Assembly: GCA_900314595.1 (NCBI GenBank)
Contig: OMVW01000004.1
Span: 38,300-102,299, forward strand
Source of the DNA: an uncultured Dialister sp.
GTDB lineage: Bacteria; Bacillota; Negativicutes; Veillonellales; Dialisteraceae
DNA length: 64,000 bases
Direction of reading: 5' to 3'
The notes under the pieces were generated by a model, which was not told the origin of the DNA, made no database searches, and worked only from the letters and a program-made list of their open reading frames with translations. The translations under genes were made by a program, and so were the position numbers. Shown here one piece after another: positions 22,444-30,881 of this stretch; the first letter of the stretch is position 1, and each line of letters begins with the position of its first letter.

Positions 22444-23304
22444 ATGAAAGACCTCAGGCTTCATATCACAGTCCTGGTGCTGGTCATCGTATCCGAATTT
22501 ATCGGCACCTACGTATTCAACGTAGGCATTGGGAAAATCGTCCTCCTGCCTATGATGTATGCGCTTATCCTCGGCGTACTCACTGCGCCCCGTTTCACAA
22601 AAATTTCCACAGATAAAGAAATCAAGGCAGCCGGGAGTCTACTGGGTGTTACCCTGATGCTCCTCATGGCCCGCTACGGTACTCTTGTAGGACCGACCCT
22701 TCCGAAGATTCTCGCCGCATCCCCGGCCCTGATCCTTCAGGAATTCGGCAACCTGGGTACCATTTTCCTGGGCATTCCGCTGGCCGTATTCCTCGGTCTG
22801 AAGCGGGAAGCCATCGGTGCTGCCCACTCCATTGCCCGTGAACCGAACGTAGCCCTCATCGGCGAAAGATACGGCCTTGACTCTGCCGAAGGCCGGGGCG
22901 TTATGGGCGTATATATTTCCGGTACCGTTATCGGCACCATCTTCTTCGGCCTCATGGCTTCTGTCATTGCTACCTATACACCTCTTTCTCCACTCGCCCT
23001 TGCCATGGCCAGCGGTGTAGGCTCTGCTTCCATGATGACTGCTTCCGTGGGCGCTCTTACTGCCCTCTATCCGAATATGGCAGGAGATATGGCTGCCTTC
23101 GGCGCTGCATCCAACATGCTCTCCGGTCTTGACGGTCTTTACATGAGTATCTGGATGGGCCTGCCGGTATCTGAATGGCTCTACAAGAAATGCTATCGCA
23201 TTAAATATGGCGAAAATCCGCCGGCTCCGGTTACCAGAGATCTCAGCAAAGGCGAAGCAGCCGATGCAGTTGAAAATCCAGAAGAAAAGGGGGATAAAAA
23301 ATGA
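22444..23304 (+). CDS. DUF3100-family membrane protein
   Basis: The 286-residue protein is mostly hydrophobic with about eight membrane segments, starting HITVLVLVIVSEFIGTYVF, and contains GLGLKREAIGAA-like and GVGSASMMTASVGALTALYP stretches that I associate with DUF3100. The C-terminal 40 residues are hydrophilic. An AAGGAGAAAA ribosome site precedes ATG 22444; longer in-frame starts run back into the M20 gene. Its stop overlaps the next start by 4 bp. Repeated pairing with M20 hydrolases suggests it is one half of an importer or exporter; this is inference. Confidence 0.8.
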   Translation: MKDLRLHITVLVLVIVSEFIGTYVFNVGIGKIVLLPMMYALILGVLTAPRFTKISTDKEIKAAGSLLGVTLMLLMARYGTLVGPTLPKILAASPALILQEFGNLGTIFLGIPLAVFLGLKREAIGAAHSIAREPNVALIGERYGLDSAEGRGVMGVYISGTVIGTIFFGLMASVIATYTPLSPLALAMASGVGSASMMTASVGALTALYPNMAGDMAAFGAASNMLSGLDGLYMSIWMGLPVSEWLYKKCYRIKYGENPPAPVTRDLSKGEAADAVENPEEKGDKK

Positions 23305-23750
23305 CAAAACTGTCTGATATCACACTGGCCCTCATCATTACAGGCCTCCTCTCCCTCGTGGCCAATGTTATTGGCACAAAAAATACCCTGGTAGACGGGG
23401 CTCTGGGCATGGTCGTCCTTGTCTTTATTGCTCTTGCGGGGATCGTCCTTGCCAAAGTCCTTCCGGGAAATATTCCTGCCGTAGCTTATGTCGTTACCCT
23501 GGGTACCATCGTCAGCTTCCCGGGCTTCCCCGGCGCTGATTTCGTCAATTCTGTCGTTAAACATGTAGGTTTCCTCCAGCTCTGTACACCGATTCTCGCT
23601 TATGCGGGCATCTCCATCTGCAAAGATCTGGACGTCTTCAAAGACAGCTCCTGGCGTATCGTGCTCATCAGCTGCGTAGTCTTCATCGGCACCTACCTGG
23701 GCTCTGCCGTTATCGCGCAGGTCATCCTGACATTCCTTGGACAGGTATGA
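23301..23750 (+). CDS. Small integral membrane partner of DUF3100 protein
   Basis: The 149-residue protein has four to five membrane helices (for example ITLALIITGLLSLVANVIG and LGMVVLVFIALAGIVLAKVL) and conserved GTIVSFPGFPG and YAGISICKDLDVFK segments. It overlaps the DUF3100 gene by 4 bp, so the two are made together and probably form one complex. I do not recognise a named function. The three-gene unit ends with a terminator. Confidence 0.78.
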   Translation: MTKLSDITLALIITGLLSLVANVIGTKNTLVDGALGMVVLVFIALAGIVLAKVLPGNIPAVAYVVTLGTIVSFPGFPGADFVNSVVKHVGFLQLCTPILAYAGISICKDLDVFKDSSWRIVLISCVVFIGTYLGSAVIAQVILTFLGQV

Positions 23751-23768
23751 TCATAAGGTAAAAATAAG

Positions 23769-23808
23769 AAACAGGGAAACCATCGCACCGGTGGTTTTCC
23801 TGTTTTTA
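23769..23808 (+). terminator. Terminator of the M20-DUF3100 operon
   Basis: AAACAGGGAAACC pairs with GGTTTTCCTGTTT (one bulge) and runs into TTTT. Confidence 0.9.
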
Positions 23809-23923
23809 TTTTTTAAAATTTCAAATGGCGGATATGAAATCCTTTCCTGTTTCGGACTGTACGTGGTAAACTGCCATATAAAACAGGAAATATAGTTCAG
23901 AAAATTATGTAAAGCAAAGTCAC

Positions 23924-23952
23924 TTGACAAGCATCTGAAGTTCTAGTATAAT
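23924..23952 (+). promoter_or_regulatory. Promoter of the ylxM-ffh-rpsP operon
   Basis: Consensus TTGACA (23924-23929) and TATAAT (23947-23952), 17-bp spacer, 21 bp before the ylxM start; leader very short. Confidence 0.93.
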
Positions 23953-23973
23953 ATTTCACGTCGTGGTGATGCT

Positions 23974-24297
23974 ATGTCTATAGAAAATATCGTTTGGAAG
24001 GGAGAGCTCCTGGACTGTTACGGAGCACTTCTGACGGAAAGGCAGAGAGACTGCCTTGACTTATACTATAATGAAAATCTGACGCTGGCGGAAATCGCCC
24101 AGCATTTCCATATTTCCCGTCAGGCGGTGCATGATGCCATGCGCCATGGCGAGGAGGCGCTCCTCGCCTATGAGGCAGCCCTTCATCTTGTCTCTTTCAG
24201 GGAAAAGAAAGAAGAGGCCGCCAGGGAGCTCATGAGTCTCATCCCTGTTGAAAAGCAGGGAGAGGCCGAAACGTTGTTACAGGTTTTGTCGGAATGA
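23974..24297 (+). CDS. ylxM: YlxM-family DNA-binding protein (UPF0122), SRP-operon regulator
   Basis: The 107-residue protein is a sigma-70 region-4-like helix-turn-helix (LTERQRDCLDLYYNENLTLA, then EIAQHFHISRQAVHDAMRHG). YlxM precedes ffh in nearly all Firmicutes and is thought to modulate SRP function or expression. Here its stop lies 10 bp before the ffh ATG. It is the first gene after a perfect consensus promoter. Confidence 0.93.
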   Translation: MSIENIVWKGELLDCYGALLTERQRDCLDLYYNENLTLAEIAQHFHISRQAVHDAMRHGEEALLAYEAALHLVSFREKKEEAARELMSLIPVEKQGEAETLLQVLSE

Positions 24298-24307
24298 AGG
24301 TGACCAT

Positions 24308-25690
24308 ATGCCGTTTGAAAGTTTAGGCGATAAACTGCAGTCCGCGTTCAAGGATCTCCGGGGGAAAGGCAAGCTTTCCGAAAGTGATATCGATGGAGCG
24401 CTCCGTGAAGTACGGCGGGCCCTTCTGGAAGCCGATGTCAACTTCAAGGTGGCCAAGGATTTCATCGCCCATGTCCGCGAAAAGGCAATGGGTGAGGAAG
24501 TATTTGGCAGCCTGAAGCCGGACCAGACCGTTATCAAAATCGTTAAAGAAGAACTGACCGAGCTCCTGGGCGGTATCCAGAGCAAGATCACTCTTTCTCC
24601 TTCGGGACTGACCATCATCATGCTGGTAGGCCTTCAGGGCGCCGGTAAGACGACGACCGCTGGCAAGCTGGCACTGATGTTCAAGAAAAAAGGCCATCGT
24701 CCCATTATGGCAGCCTGCGACGTATACCGTCCGGCAGCTATTAAACAGCTGGAAGTCCTCGGCCAGCAGACCGATGTCCCTGTTTACCGCATGCCTCCCA
24801 ATGTGGACCCTGTCCATATCGCAAGTTATGCAGTAGATACCGCAAAGGCCTACAACCGGGATGTGCTGATTCTCGATACCGCCGGCCGTCTCACCATTGA
24901 TGAGAAGCTGATGGCGGAACTTAGAAATATCAAGGCTGAAGTTCATCCTCACGAAATCCTCCTGGTCCTGGATTCCATGACCGGCCAGGATGCAGTGACT
25001 ACAGCCAAAGCCTTTGATGACAACCTTGGCATTGACGGGACCATCCTTACAAAGATGGACGGCGATGCCAGAGGCGGTGCTGCCCTTTCCATCAAGACAG
25101 TCACCGGCAAGCCGATCAAGATGATCGGTGTATCTGAAAAACTGGACGGCGGACTGGAAGATTTCCATCCGGACCGCATGGCAGGAAGAATCCTGGACCT
25201 CGGGGACCTCGAAACATTGATCGAGACAGCCCAGAGGAATATGGATGCAGACTCTATGAAAGATGCAGCCAGCAAGCTCCGCAAAGGGGAGTTCACGCTG
25301 GATGATTTCCTGAAACAGCTCAAACAGATACGAAAACTCGGTTCTTTCCAGTCCATTCTCGGCATGCTGCCGGGCATGGGCAAGTTCAAGGATCAGCTGA
25401 AAGATATTGACCTTGACGGAAAAGAAATTAAACATATAGAAGCCATCATCCTTTCCATGACCCCTGAAGAAAGGGCGGACGTAAGGATACTGAACGGCAG
25501 CCGCCGCAAGCGTATAGCCAACGGGGCAGGTGTGAAGATCCAGGATGTAAACCGCATGATGAAACAGTTTGCCGAAATGCAGAAAACCATGAAGAAAATG
25601 AAAGGCAAAATGGGCGGCAAAGGCGGAAAAAAGTTAGATCCATCCAAATTGGGAAGCCTTGCCGGTTTCCCCGGGATGTTCAATAAATAA
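24308..25690 (+). CDS. ffh: Signal recognition particle protein Ffh
   Basis: Ffh binds SRP RNA and signal sequences of nascent membrane proteins. The 460-residue protein has the N domain (MPFESLGDKLQSAFKDLRGK), the G domain with P-loop GLQGAGKTTTAGKLA near residues 107-121, DTAGR near 190, TKMDGDARGG near 248, and the methionine-rich M domain from about 300 (MLPGMGK, MMKQFAEMQKTMKKMKGKMG). I chose ATG 24308 because it gives the standard N-terminus; a longer frame starts inside ylxM. It precedes rpsP by 30 bp, the usual arrangement. Confidence 0.97.
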   Translation: MPFESLGDKLQSAFKDLRGKGKLSESDIDGALREVRRALLEADVNFKVAKDFIAHVREKAMGEEVFGSLKPDQTVIKIVKEELTELLGGIQSKITLSPSGLTIIMLVGLQGAGKTTTAGKLALMFKKKGHRPIMAACDVYRPAAIKQLEVLGQQTDVPVYRMPPNVDPVHIASYAVDTAKAYNRDVLILDTAGRLTIDEKLMAELRNIKAEVHPHEILLVLDSMTGQDAVTTAKAFDDNLGIDGTILTKMDGDARGGAALSIKTVTGKPIKMIGVSEKLDGGLEDFHPDRMAGRILDLGDLETLIETAQRNMDADSMKDAASKLRKGEFTLDDFLKQLKQIRKLGSFQSILGMLPGMGKFKDQLKDIDLDGKEIKHIEAIILSMTPEERADVRILNGSRRKRIANGAGVKIQDVNRMMKQFAEMQKTMKKMKGKMGGKGGKKLDPSKLGSLAGFPGMFNK

Positions 25691-25720
25691 TCGAGATCAT
25701 TTCAAGGAGGTGAAATTTCA

Positions 25721-25984
25721 ATGTTAAAAATTCGTCTGACCCGTATGGGCGCAAAGAAGAATCCGTTCTACCGCATCGTAGTTATCGATTCCAGAGAAGC
25801 AAGAAACGGCGCTCCCACCGATACCATCGGCTGGTATGACCCGGCTAAACTGGATGCTCCGGTAAAGATTGATGAAGAAAAGGTTCTTTCCTGGCTGGGC
25901 AAAGGCGCACAGCCGACCGACACCGTTCGTTCCATCCTGAAGAAGAACGGCATCCTTGCCAAGTTTGCAGAAGCAAAGAAATAA
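25721..25984 (+). CDS. rpsP: 30S ribosomal protein S16
   Basis: The 87-residue protein starts MLKIRLTRMGAKKNPFYRIV, the S16 signature, and continues with VVIDSREARNG and LSWLGKGAQPTDTV. S16 helps 30S assembly. A near-perfect AAGGAGGTGA ribosome site precedes the ATG by 6 bp, consistent with high expression. It lies between ffh and khpA in the standard Firmicutes cluster. Confidence 0.97.
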   Translation: MLKIRLTRMGAKKNPFYRIVVIDSREARNGAPTDTIGWYDPAKLDAPVKIDEEKVLSWLGKGAQPTDTVRSILKKNGILAKFAEAKK

Positions 25985-25996
25985 TGGGGGCCCTCT

Positions 25997-26224
25997 ATGA
26001 AAGAATTAGTGGAAACACTTGTCAAGGCTCTCGTAAGGAACCCTGACGCCGTGACTGTCACTGTCGTCCAGAAGGGCAGCCTGGAAATTTACCAGGTACG
26101 CGTCGCTCCGGAAGACATGGGTAAAGTCATCGGCAGAAAAGGCCGCATTGCCAATGCAATCCGCACGGTTGTGAAAGCAGGCGCTCTGCGTGAAAACCGC
26201 AAAGTGGCTGTGGATATTATGTGA
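25997..26224 (+). CDS. khpA: KH-domain RNA-binding protein KhpA (YlqC)
   Basis: The 75-residue protein is a single KH domain with the GxxG loop in GKVIGRKGRIANAI (residues about 43-56). KhpA partners with KhpB (Jag/EloR) in RNA binding and cell elongation in Gram-positive relatives. Position between rpsP and ylqD/rimM is the conserved one. Its last bases overlap or touch the ribosome site of the next gene. Confidence 0.94.
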   Translation: MKELVETLVKALVRNPDAVTVTVVQKGSLEIYQVRVAPEDMGKVIGRKGRIANAIRTVVKAGALRENRKVAVDIM

Positions 26225-26235
26225 GAGGTGCAGCA

Positions 26236-26643
26236 ATGGAAGAAATGCAGATTCTCGTACCGGTGGCTGTTAAATCCAAGCTCACCGAGACGCTGAAGAC
26301 CACTCTGCTCAATGAAATCGGGCAGAATATCAGCCGTGTCGAACATGATATGGCACAGCTGGAATTTGAAGCCAACGGTAAACTGGCTGAACAGGCAAAG
26401 ATCAATATCCAGGCAGTAGCACCCCTTCGCGCGCAGTATGAGGCCCAGAAAGCCCGCATGCAGCAGGTGAAGGACAAGCTGCTTTCCGATAAGGATCACC
26501 TCGAAAGACTTGCCATCGGCGCTGAACTCAACCGTCAGCCCATGAACCGCCTTGTCACCATCCATGTGGGGGATGACATGAATGCTTTAACCGGCGGCGA
26601 AATTCTGGTTGAAGACGGAAAGATCATCGCTTTCCGTAACTGA
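26236..26643 (+). CDS. ylqD: YlqD-family protein
   Basis: The 135-residue protein starts MEEMQILVPVAVKSKLTETL and has a long central helix (about residues 20-80, many Glu/Gln/Ala/Lys) followed by a small beta domain (LVTIHVGDDMNALTGGEILV). This layout and the place between khpA and rimM fit YlqD. Its function is unknown. I chose ATG 26236, preceded by GAGAGGTG, rather than an in-frame GTG 15 bp upstream. The rimM start follows 1 bp after the stop. Confidence 0.85.
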   Translation: MEEMQILVPVAVKSKLTETLKTTLLNEIGQNISRVEHDMAQLEFEANGKLAEQAKINIQAVAPLRAQYEAQKARMQQVKDKLLSDKDHLERLAIGAELNRQPMNRLVTIHVGDDMNALTGGEILVEDGKIIAFRN

Positions 26644-26644
26644 T

Positions 26645-27142
26645 ATGAAACCCGATGAAAAAATAATCGTCGGCCGAATCGTAGCCCCGCATGGTGTGCG
26701 GGGTGATTTGCGTATTTTACCCGATACGGACAGGCCGGAGATTTTTAAAAAACTCAAAACCATCTATATCGGAGAAAAACCGTATACCCTGAAATCCGCC
26801 CGTCCCCACAAGAATGTCTACATCCTTCATGTGGAAGGCGTGGATGACAGGAATACGGCGGAAACACTGGTCTCTAAAATCGTGGAAGTCCCCTTCAGCG
26901 AACTCCCGAAGAGACCGGAAGGAACGTATTATTATTTCCAGCTCATCGGCCTTGCCGTAGTTACGGAAGACGGTACGAAGGTAGGAACTTTGAAGGAAAT
27001 CATGGAGACCGGCGCCAACAATGTCTATGTCATTGAAGGCGAAGATCACAAGGAAATCCTGATTCCGGCCATACCGTCATGCGTTCTCTCCACAGATATC
27101 GATGCAGGACGCATGACGGTGCGCCTGCCGGAGTGGGAATGA
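26645..27142 (+). CDS. rimM: Ribosome maturation factor RimM
   Basis: RimM binds S19 and aids processing of the 30S head. The 165-residue protein has the N-terminal motif IIVGRIVAPHGVRGDLRI, and the C-terminal PRC-barrel (YYYFQLIGLAVVTEDGTKVG, then NNVYVI and ILIPAIPSCV). The start at 26645 is directly after ylqD; an upstream in-frame start would lie inside ylqD. It precedes trmD by 22 bp, as in most bacteria. Confidence 0.95.
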   Translation: MKPDEKIIVGRIVAPHGVRGDLRILPDTDRPEIFKKLKTIYIGEKPYTLKSARPHKNVYILHVEGVDDRNTAETLVSKIVEVPFSELPKRPEGTYYYFQLIGLAVVTEDGTKVGTLKEIMETGANNVYVIEGEDHKEILIPAIPSCVLSTDIDAGRMTVRLPEWE

Positions 27143-27164
27143 TTCCCATTCAAAGGAGCCCATC

Positions 27165-27911
27165 GTGAAGATTGATATCCTGTCCCTGTTTCCAGAATTT
27201 CTGGAAGCTTTCTTCAACCAGAGCATCATCAAAAGAGCTCTCGAGGGAAACCTTCTCGAAATGGCGGTTACCAATCCCAGGGACTTCACAAAGAGCCGGC
27301 ACCGCCAGGTAGACGACACCATCTACGGGGGCGGAGCAGGCATGCTCATGATGTGTCAGCCTCTTTTTGACGCCTGCCATCATGTGCTTCCCGAAAAGGG
27401 TCAAAGAGACCGGGTGATCTTCCTTTCTCCCGCCGGAAAGACTTTCAATCAGGATAAAGCGAAAGAGCTTTACCGCGATTATGATCATCTTGTCCTGATT
27501 TGCGGCCACTATGAAGGGGTGGACCACCGGGTGGAAGAATACCTGGCGGATGAACTGATTTCCATCGGGGACTACGTCCTGACCGGCGGCGAACTGGGCG
27601 CCATGGTCATATCCGACGCAGTAGCCAGGATGGTACCGGGAGTTCTGGGAGACGCGGGCAGCGCCTCTTCCGACTCCTTTTACGAACCGATTCTCGAGTA
27701 TCCCCAGTACACGAAACCGGCTGAATATAATGGGTGGAAAGTACCGGACGTGCTCCTTTCCGGCCATCACGCAAATATTGCCAGATGGAGGAGAAAAGAA
27801 GCTCTCCGGCGGACCTTGAAATGCAGGCCCGACCTGCTCAACGGGCAGGAATTTTCCAAAGAAGATAAAAAACTGATGGCGGAAATATTGGAAGAAGAGA
27901 GGGGCGAGTAG
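27165..27911 (+). CDS. trmD: tRNA (guanine-N1)-methyltransferase TrmD
   Basis: TrmD methylates G37 of tRNAs reading CNN and CGG-type codons and prevents frameshifting. The 248-residue protein shows the SPOUT knot motifs LICGHYEGVDHRVEEYL and SIGDYVLTGGELGAMV, and an early RQVDDTIYGGGAGMLM. The start is GTG at 27165, with AAAGGAG upstream and MKIDILSLFPEF as the standard N-terminus. In many Firmicutes rplS follows; here a second SPOUT-type gene follows 1 bp after the stop instead. Confidence 0.96.
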   Translation: MKIDILSLFPEFLEAFFNQSIIKRALEGNLLEMAVTNPRDFTKSRHRQVDDTIYGGGAGMLMMCQPLFDACHHVLPEKGQRDRVIFLSPAGKTFNQDKAKELYRDYDHLVLICGHYEGVDHRVEEYLADELISIGDYVLTGGELGAMVISDAVARMVPGVLGDAGSASSDSFYEPILEYPQYTKPAEYNGWKVPDVLLSGHHANIARWRRKEALRRTLKCRPDLLNGQEFSKEDKKLMAEILEEERGE

Positions 27912-27912
27912 T

Positions 27913-28494
27913 TTGGCACCTGTATACATAGGGCTTATCCACTATCCCATTTACAACAAGCACATGGAAGTGGTCACTACGGCGCTTACCAATTATGACC
28001 TCCATGATATTGCCAGAACGGCAAAAACCTACGACGTGAAGAAATATTTCATCGTGCATCCCGTAAAAGCACAGAGAGAAATGGCTCTCCGCATCATGAC
28101 ACACTGGAAAACAGGCGGCGGCGTTCATTACAATGCCAACCGGAAAGAAGCCTTTGAAGAGACGGAACTTGTCCCGGCCCTTGAAGACGCCATTTCCCTG
28201 ATTGAAAAAGAGACGGGAAAGAAACCGGCCATTGTCACCACCGACGCCAGAGTGTATCCAAATACAGTTACCTACAAAGAAATGCGCAGGAAAATCCACG
28301 AGGAAGATACACCCATATTCATCCTCTTCGGTACAGGCTTCGGCATGACCAAAGAAATGATGAAACAGTTTGATTATATCGTGGAACCAATTTATGGCGC
28401 AGGCACTTACAATCACCTCTGCGTGAGAAGCGCTGTGGCCATCATCCTCGATCGCCTTCTCGGCGAACCCTGGTGGAATACTAAGGAGGAATAA
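27913..28494 (+). CDS. SPOUT-type RNA methyltransferase (PF09936-like)
   Basis: The 193-residue protein starts with TTG at 27913, 1 bp after the trmD stop, giving MAPVYIGLIHYPIYNKHMEVV. It matches the family found behind trmD in clostridia and Negativicutes (RNA methyltransferase, PF09936): IARTAKTYDVKKYFIVHPV and the C-terminal knot-like FILFGTGFGMTKEMM, then VRSAVAIILDRLLGEPWW. The target RNA is unknown. The yebC start follows 1 bp after its stop, so both are coupled to trmD. Confidence 0.86.
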   Translation: MAPVYIGLIHYPIYNKHMEVVTTALTNYDLHDIARTAKTYDVKKYFIVHPVKAQREMALRIMTHWKTGGGVHYNANRKEAFEETELVPALEDAISLIEKETGKKPAIVTTDARVYPNTVTYKEMRRKIHEEDTPIFILFGTGFGMTKEMMKQFDYIVEPIYGAGTYNHLCVRSAVAIILDRLLGEPWWNTKEE

Positions 28495-28495
28495 T

Positions 28496-29233
28496 ATGTC
28501 CGGACATTCCAAGTGGGAAAACATTAAGCGCAAAAAGGGCAAGACTGATGCCATCCGCGCAAGAATCACCACTAAGATTTCCAAAGAAATTACCATCGCT
28601 GCCCGTATGGGCGGCGGAGATCCTGTCGGCAACATGCGTCTGAAACTGGCCCTCACCAAGGCTAAGCAGAACAACGTACCGAAGGAAAATATTCAGAGAG
28701 CCATCGCCAAAGGCGTAGGCGCAGCATCCGGCGCCGGTTTCGATGAAGTGACCTATGAAGGCTACGGCCCCGGTGGTGCGGCAGTCATCGTAGAATGCAA
28801 CACCGATAACAGAAACAGGGCAGCCGCTGCCATCCGTCACGCATTTACTCATCACGGCGGTTCCGTAGGAACCCCGGGCTGCGTATCCTGGATGTTCAAG
28901 AAAAAAGGCTCCATCATCGTCAGCAAAGAAGCTGCCGACGAAGATACCGTCATGATGGTAGCTCTCGACGCAGGTGCTGAAGACGTGGCATCCAACGAAG
29001 ACAGCTACGAAATCACCACCACTCCGGAAGACTTCCTCACCGTTTCCGAAGCCCTCGAAAAAGAAGGCATCGAAGCAGAAGCATCTGAAGTCGCTATGGT
29101 TCCGGATACCTACGTCAAGCTGGAAGGCGATGCAGCAGAAACCATGAATCACCTCACCGGCGAACTGGAAGAACTGGACGATGTACAGGAAGTGTACACC
29201 AACGCAGAACTTCCGGAAGACGAAGAAGAATAA
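28496..29233 (+). CDS. yebC: YebC/PmpR-family protein (translation or transcription factor)
   Basis: The 245-residue protein begins MSGHSKWENIKRKKGKTDA, the classic YebC start, with YEGYGPGGAAVIVECNTDN in the middle and an acidic tail. YebC proteins were described as transcriptional regulators and more recently as factors that ease ribosome stalling at proline stretches. It is the last gene of the SRP-ribosome-tRNA cluster, with AAGGAGGA before the ATG and a terminator after the stop. Confidence 0.95.
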   Translation: MSGHSKWENIKRKKGKTDAIRARITTKISKEITIAARMGGGDPVGNMRLKLALTKAKQNNVPKENIQRAIAKGVGAASGAGFDEVTYEGYGPGGAAVIVECNTDNRNRAAAAIRHAFTHHGGSVGTPGCVSWMFKKKGSIIVSKEAADEDTVMMVALDAGAEDVASNEDSYEITTTPEDFLTVSEALEKEGIEAEASEVAMVPDTYVKLEGDAAETMNHLTGELEELDDVQEVYTNAELPEDEEE

Positions 29234-29247
29234 TTCTTTTCGTTGAT

Positions 29248-29279
29248 AAAAAGACATCTCCTGACGGGATGTCTTTTTT
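29248..29279 (+). terminator. Terminator after yebC
   Basis: AAAAAGACATCTC / GGGATGTCTTTTTT hairpin, 15 bp after the stop. Confidence 0.93.
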
Positions 29280-29368
29280 GATGGAAATAATCATATCTGA
29301 GAGAAATTTATTTTTCGGGTTTTGAAATCCGGGCTGCCGTTTCCGAAACATAACCCTGAATACCCCTA

Positions 29369-29397
29369 TTGACCATCCCCATTCGGTCTTATATAAT
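29369..29397 (+). promoter_or_regulatory. Promoter of tRNA-Leu
   Basis: TTGACC (29369-29374) and TATAAT (29392-29397), 17-bp spacer; start expected a few bases before the tRNA 5' end. Confidence 0.9.
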
Positions 29398-29408
29398 AAA
29401 ATAATCAT

Positions 29409-29492
29409 GCGAGCGTGGCGGAACTGGTAGACGCACAGGATTTAGGATCCTGCGCTTTATGCATAAGGGTTCGAGTCCCTTCGCTCGCACCA
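29409..29492 (+). tRNA. tRNA-Leu(UAG), CCA encoded
   Basis: Acceptor GCGAGCG (29409-29415) pairs with CGCTCGC (29482-29488), followed by A and an encoded CCA. The anticodon arm CAGGA-TTTAGGA-TCCTG gives anticodon TAG at 29443-29445, reading CUN leucine codons. A long variable arm (class II) and the T-loop GGTTCGAGTCCC are present. Confidence 0.96.
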
Positions 29493-29496
29493 TGCT

Positions 29497-29530
29497 GACC
29501 GCGGAACAGACGCTGTTTTGCGGTCTTTTA
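29497..29530 (+). terminator. Terminator after tRNA-Leu
   Basis: GACCGC / GCGGTC with an inner ACAG-CTGT pairing, followed by TTTT, 5 bp after the CCA. Confidence 0.8.
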
Positions 29531-29539
29531 TATTTCGTA

Positions 29540-29600
29540 AAAGTGATAAGTGGAAAGTGGTAAGTGAAGGAGGCGGCCTGACGGGCCGCGGGTTTTTATA
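29540..29600. repeat. Heptameric array (AAGTGGT type) with hairpin B
   Basis: Four 7-bp units AAGTGAT, AAGTGGA, AAGTGGT, AAGTGAA (29540-29567) run into GGAGGCGGCC / GGGCCGC and GGGTTTTTATAGAG. Confidence 0.82.
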
Positions 29601-29633
29601 GAGATACAGTCTACTGGTGAATTTTTATTTCAA

Positions 29634-29668
29634 TGAAAAGAGCAGCAGAAAATGGGTCCTGCTGCTCC
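29634..29668 (-). terminator. Terminator of the alcohol dehydrogenase gene
   Basis: On the minus strand GAGCAGCAG / CTGCTGCTC is followed by TTTT, about 45 bp after the stop at 29712. Confidence 0.88.
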
Positions 29669-29676
29669 TTCTTATC

Positions 29677-29704
29677 TAACTGCTAACGGCTGACTGCTAA
29701 TTGC
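29677..29704. repeat. Heptameric array (TAACTGC type)
   Basis: Four 7-bp units TAACTGC, TAACGGC, TGACTGC, TAATTGC tile from 29677 and end 8 bp before the dehydrogenase stop codon. With 29540-29600 it brackets the terminator. Confidence 0.82.
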
Positions 29705-29711
29705 CAAACGT

Positions 29712-30881
29712 TCAGAAATTAACAGTCTTCCCATAGTAAGCGCATTCAAGAATCTTTCCGAGAGCTTCGGCATCCGCTTTTCTCGGATTTTCCGGCGTGC
29801 ACGCATCGAGCTCCGCATTGGCGGCAATGGCATCTTTGTGTTCAAGATAAAGCTTTTCATCGATACCGTAATCTTTCAGGGACAGCGGGATGGAAAGCTT
29901 CCTGTCCAGTTCGCGGATGGCCTCTTCATAAGAGAGCACCAGCTGGGCATCGGTGCGGCCCGGAAGGCCGGCGACTCTGGCCAGATCGGCATAGCGTGTC
30001 ATGCAGGCTTTCTTATTGAACTGGATGACATAAGGCAGGAGGATGGCATTTGCACAGCCGTGGGGGATGTGGAAGACTGCGCCAATCTTGTGGGCCAGGG
30101 AATGCGTGATACCGAGGAGACCGTTGGAGAAGGCCATACCTGCCAGGCACTGGGCGATGTGCATTTTGCCTCTGGCCTCTTTGTCACCATGATAGGATTC
30201 AAGAATATTGTCGAAAATATCGGACACCGCCTGCTTGGCCAGAGGATCCGTGAAACCATTGGCTTCCGTGGAAACATAGGCTTCAGTCGCATGGGTCAGG
30301 GCATCCATACCGGTATGGGCAGTAAGCTTGGGAGGCATGGTGAGCGGGATATCCAGGTCCAGGATGGCAAGGTCCGGGGTGAGATTGAAATCGGCCAGCG
30401 GATACTTGATGCCGGTAGAATAATCGGTGATGACAGAGAAAGCAGTCACCTCAGTAGCAGTCCCCGAAGTAGAAGGGATGGCTACGAAAATTGCCTTATT
30501 TCTGAGAGGCGGGAGAGAGAAGGGAGTCTTGATTTCATCGAAAGTGATTTCCGGATATTCATAGAAAATCCACATGGCCTTGGCTGCATCAATCGGAGAA
30601 CCGCCGCCGATGGCCACAATCACATCGGGCTTGAATTCATCCATGAGGGCGGCACCTTCCCTGACCTTCTCGATGGACGGGTCCGGTTCGATGCCTTCCA
30701 TGGTGCGGGTCTCAATACCCGCGCTGTGCAAAGTGTTTTCTACCTTATCCAGGAAACCGCCGCGGCGCATGGAATGGCCGCCGGTGCAGATGAAAGCCTT
30801 TTTATGGCCCTTCAGGACTGAAAGTTTTTCAATAGCTCCATAACCGACGTAAATATCTCTGGGCAATGTAAAACGGAACAT
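29712..30881 (-). CDS. Iron-containing alcohol dehydrogenase
   Basis: The 389-residue protein is a group III (Fe-type) alcohol dehydrogenase, which reduces aldehydes or oxidises alcohols with NAD(P)H. The nucleotide-binding region has AIGGGSPIDAAKAM near residues 90-103, and IPSTSGTATEVT follows. The likely metal ligands lie in TGMDALTHATEAY and in GITHSLAHKIGAVFHIPHG, with Asp and three His. It closely resembles butanol/1,3-propanediol dehydrogenases and the C-terminal half of AdhE. A GGAGGAG ribosome site precedes the ATG. It is monocistronic; the physiological alcohol is unknown. Confidence 0.93.
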   Translation of the reverse strand: MFRFTLPRDIYVGYGAIEKLSVLKGHKKAFICTGGHSMRRGGFLDKVENTLHSAGIETRTMEGIEPDPSIEKVREGAALMDEFKPDVIVAIGGGSPIDAAKAMWIFYEYPEITFDEIKTPFSLPPLRNKAIFVAIPSTSGTATEVTAFSVITDYSTGIKYPLADFNLTPDLAILDLDIPLTMPPKLTAHTGMDALTHATEAYVSTEANGFTDPLAKQAVSDIFDNILESYHGDKEARGKMHIAQCLAGMAFSNGLLGITHSLAHKIGAVFHIPHGCANAILLPYVIQFNKKACMTRYADLARVAGLPGRTDAQLVLSYEEAIRELDRKLSIPLSLKDYGIDEKLYLEHKDAIAANAELDACTPENPRKADAEALGKILECAYYGKTVNF

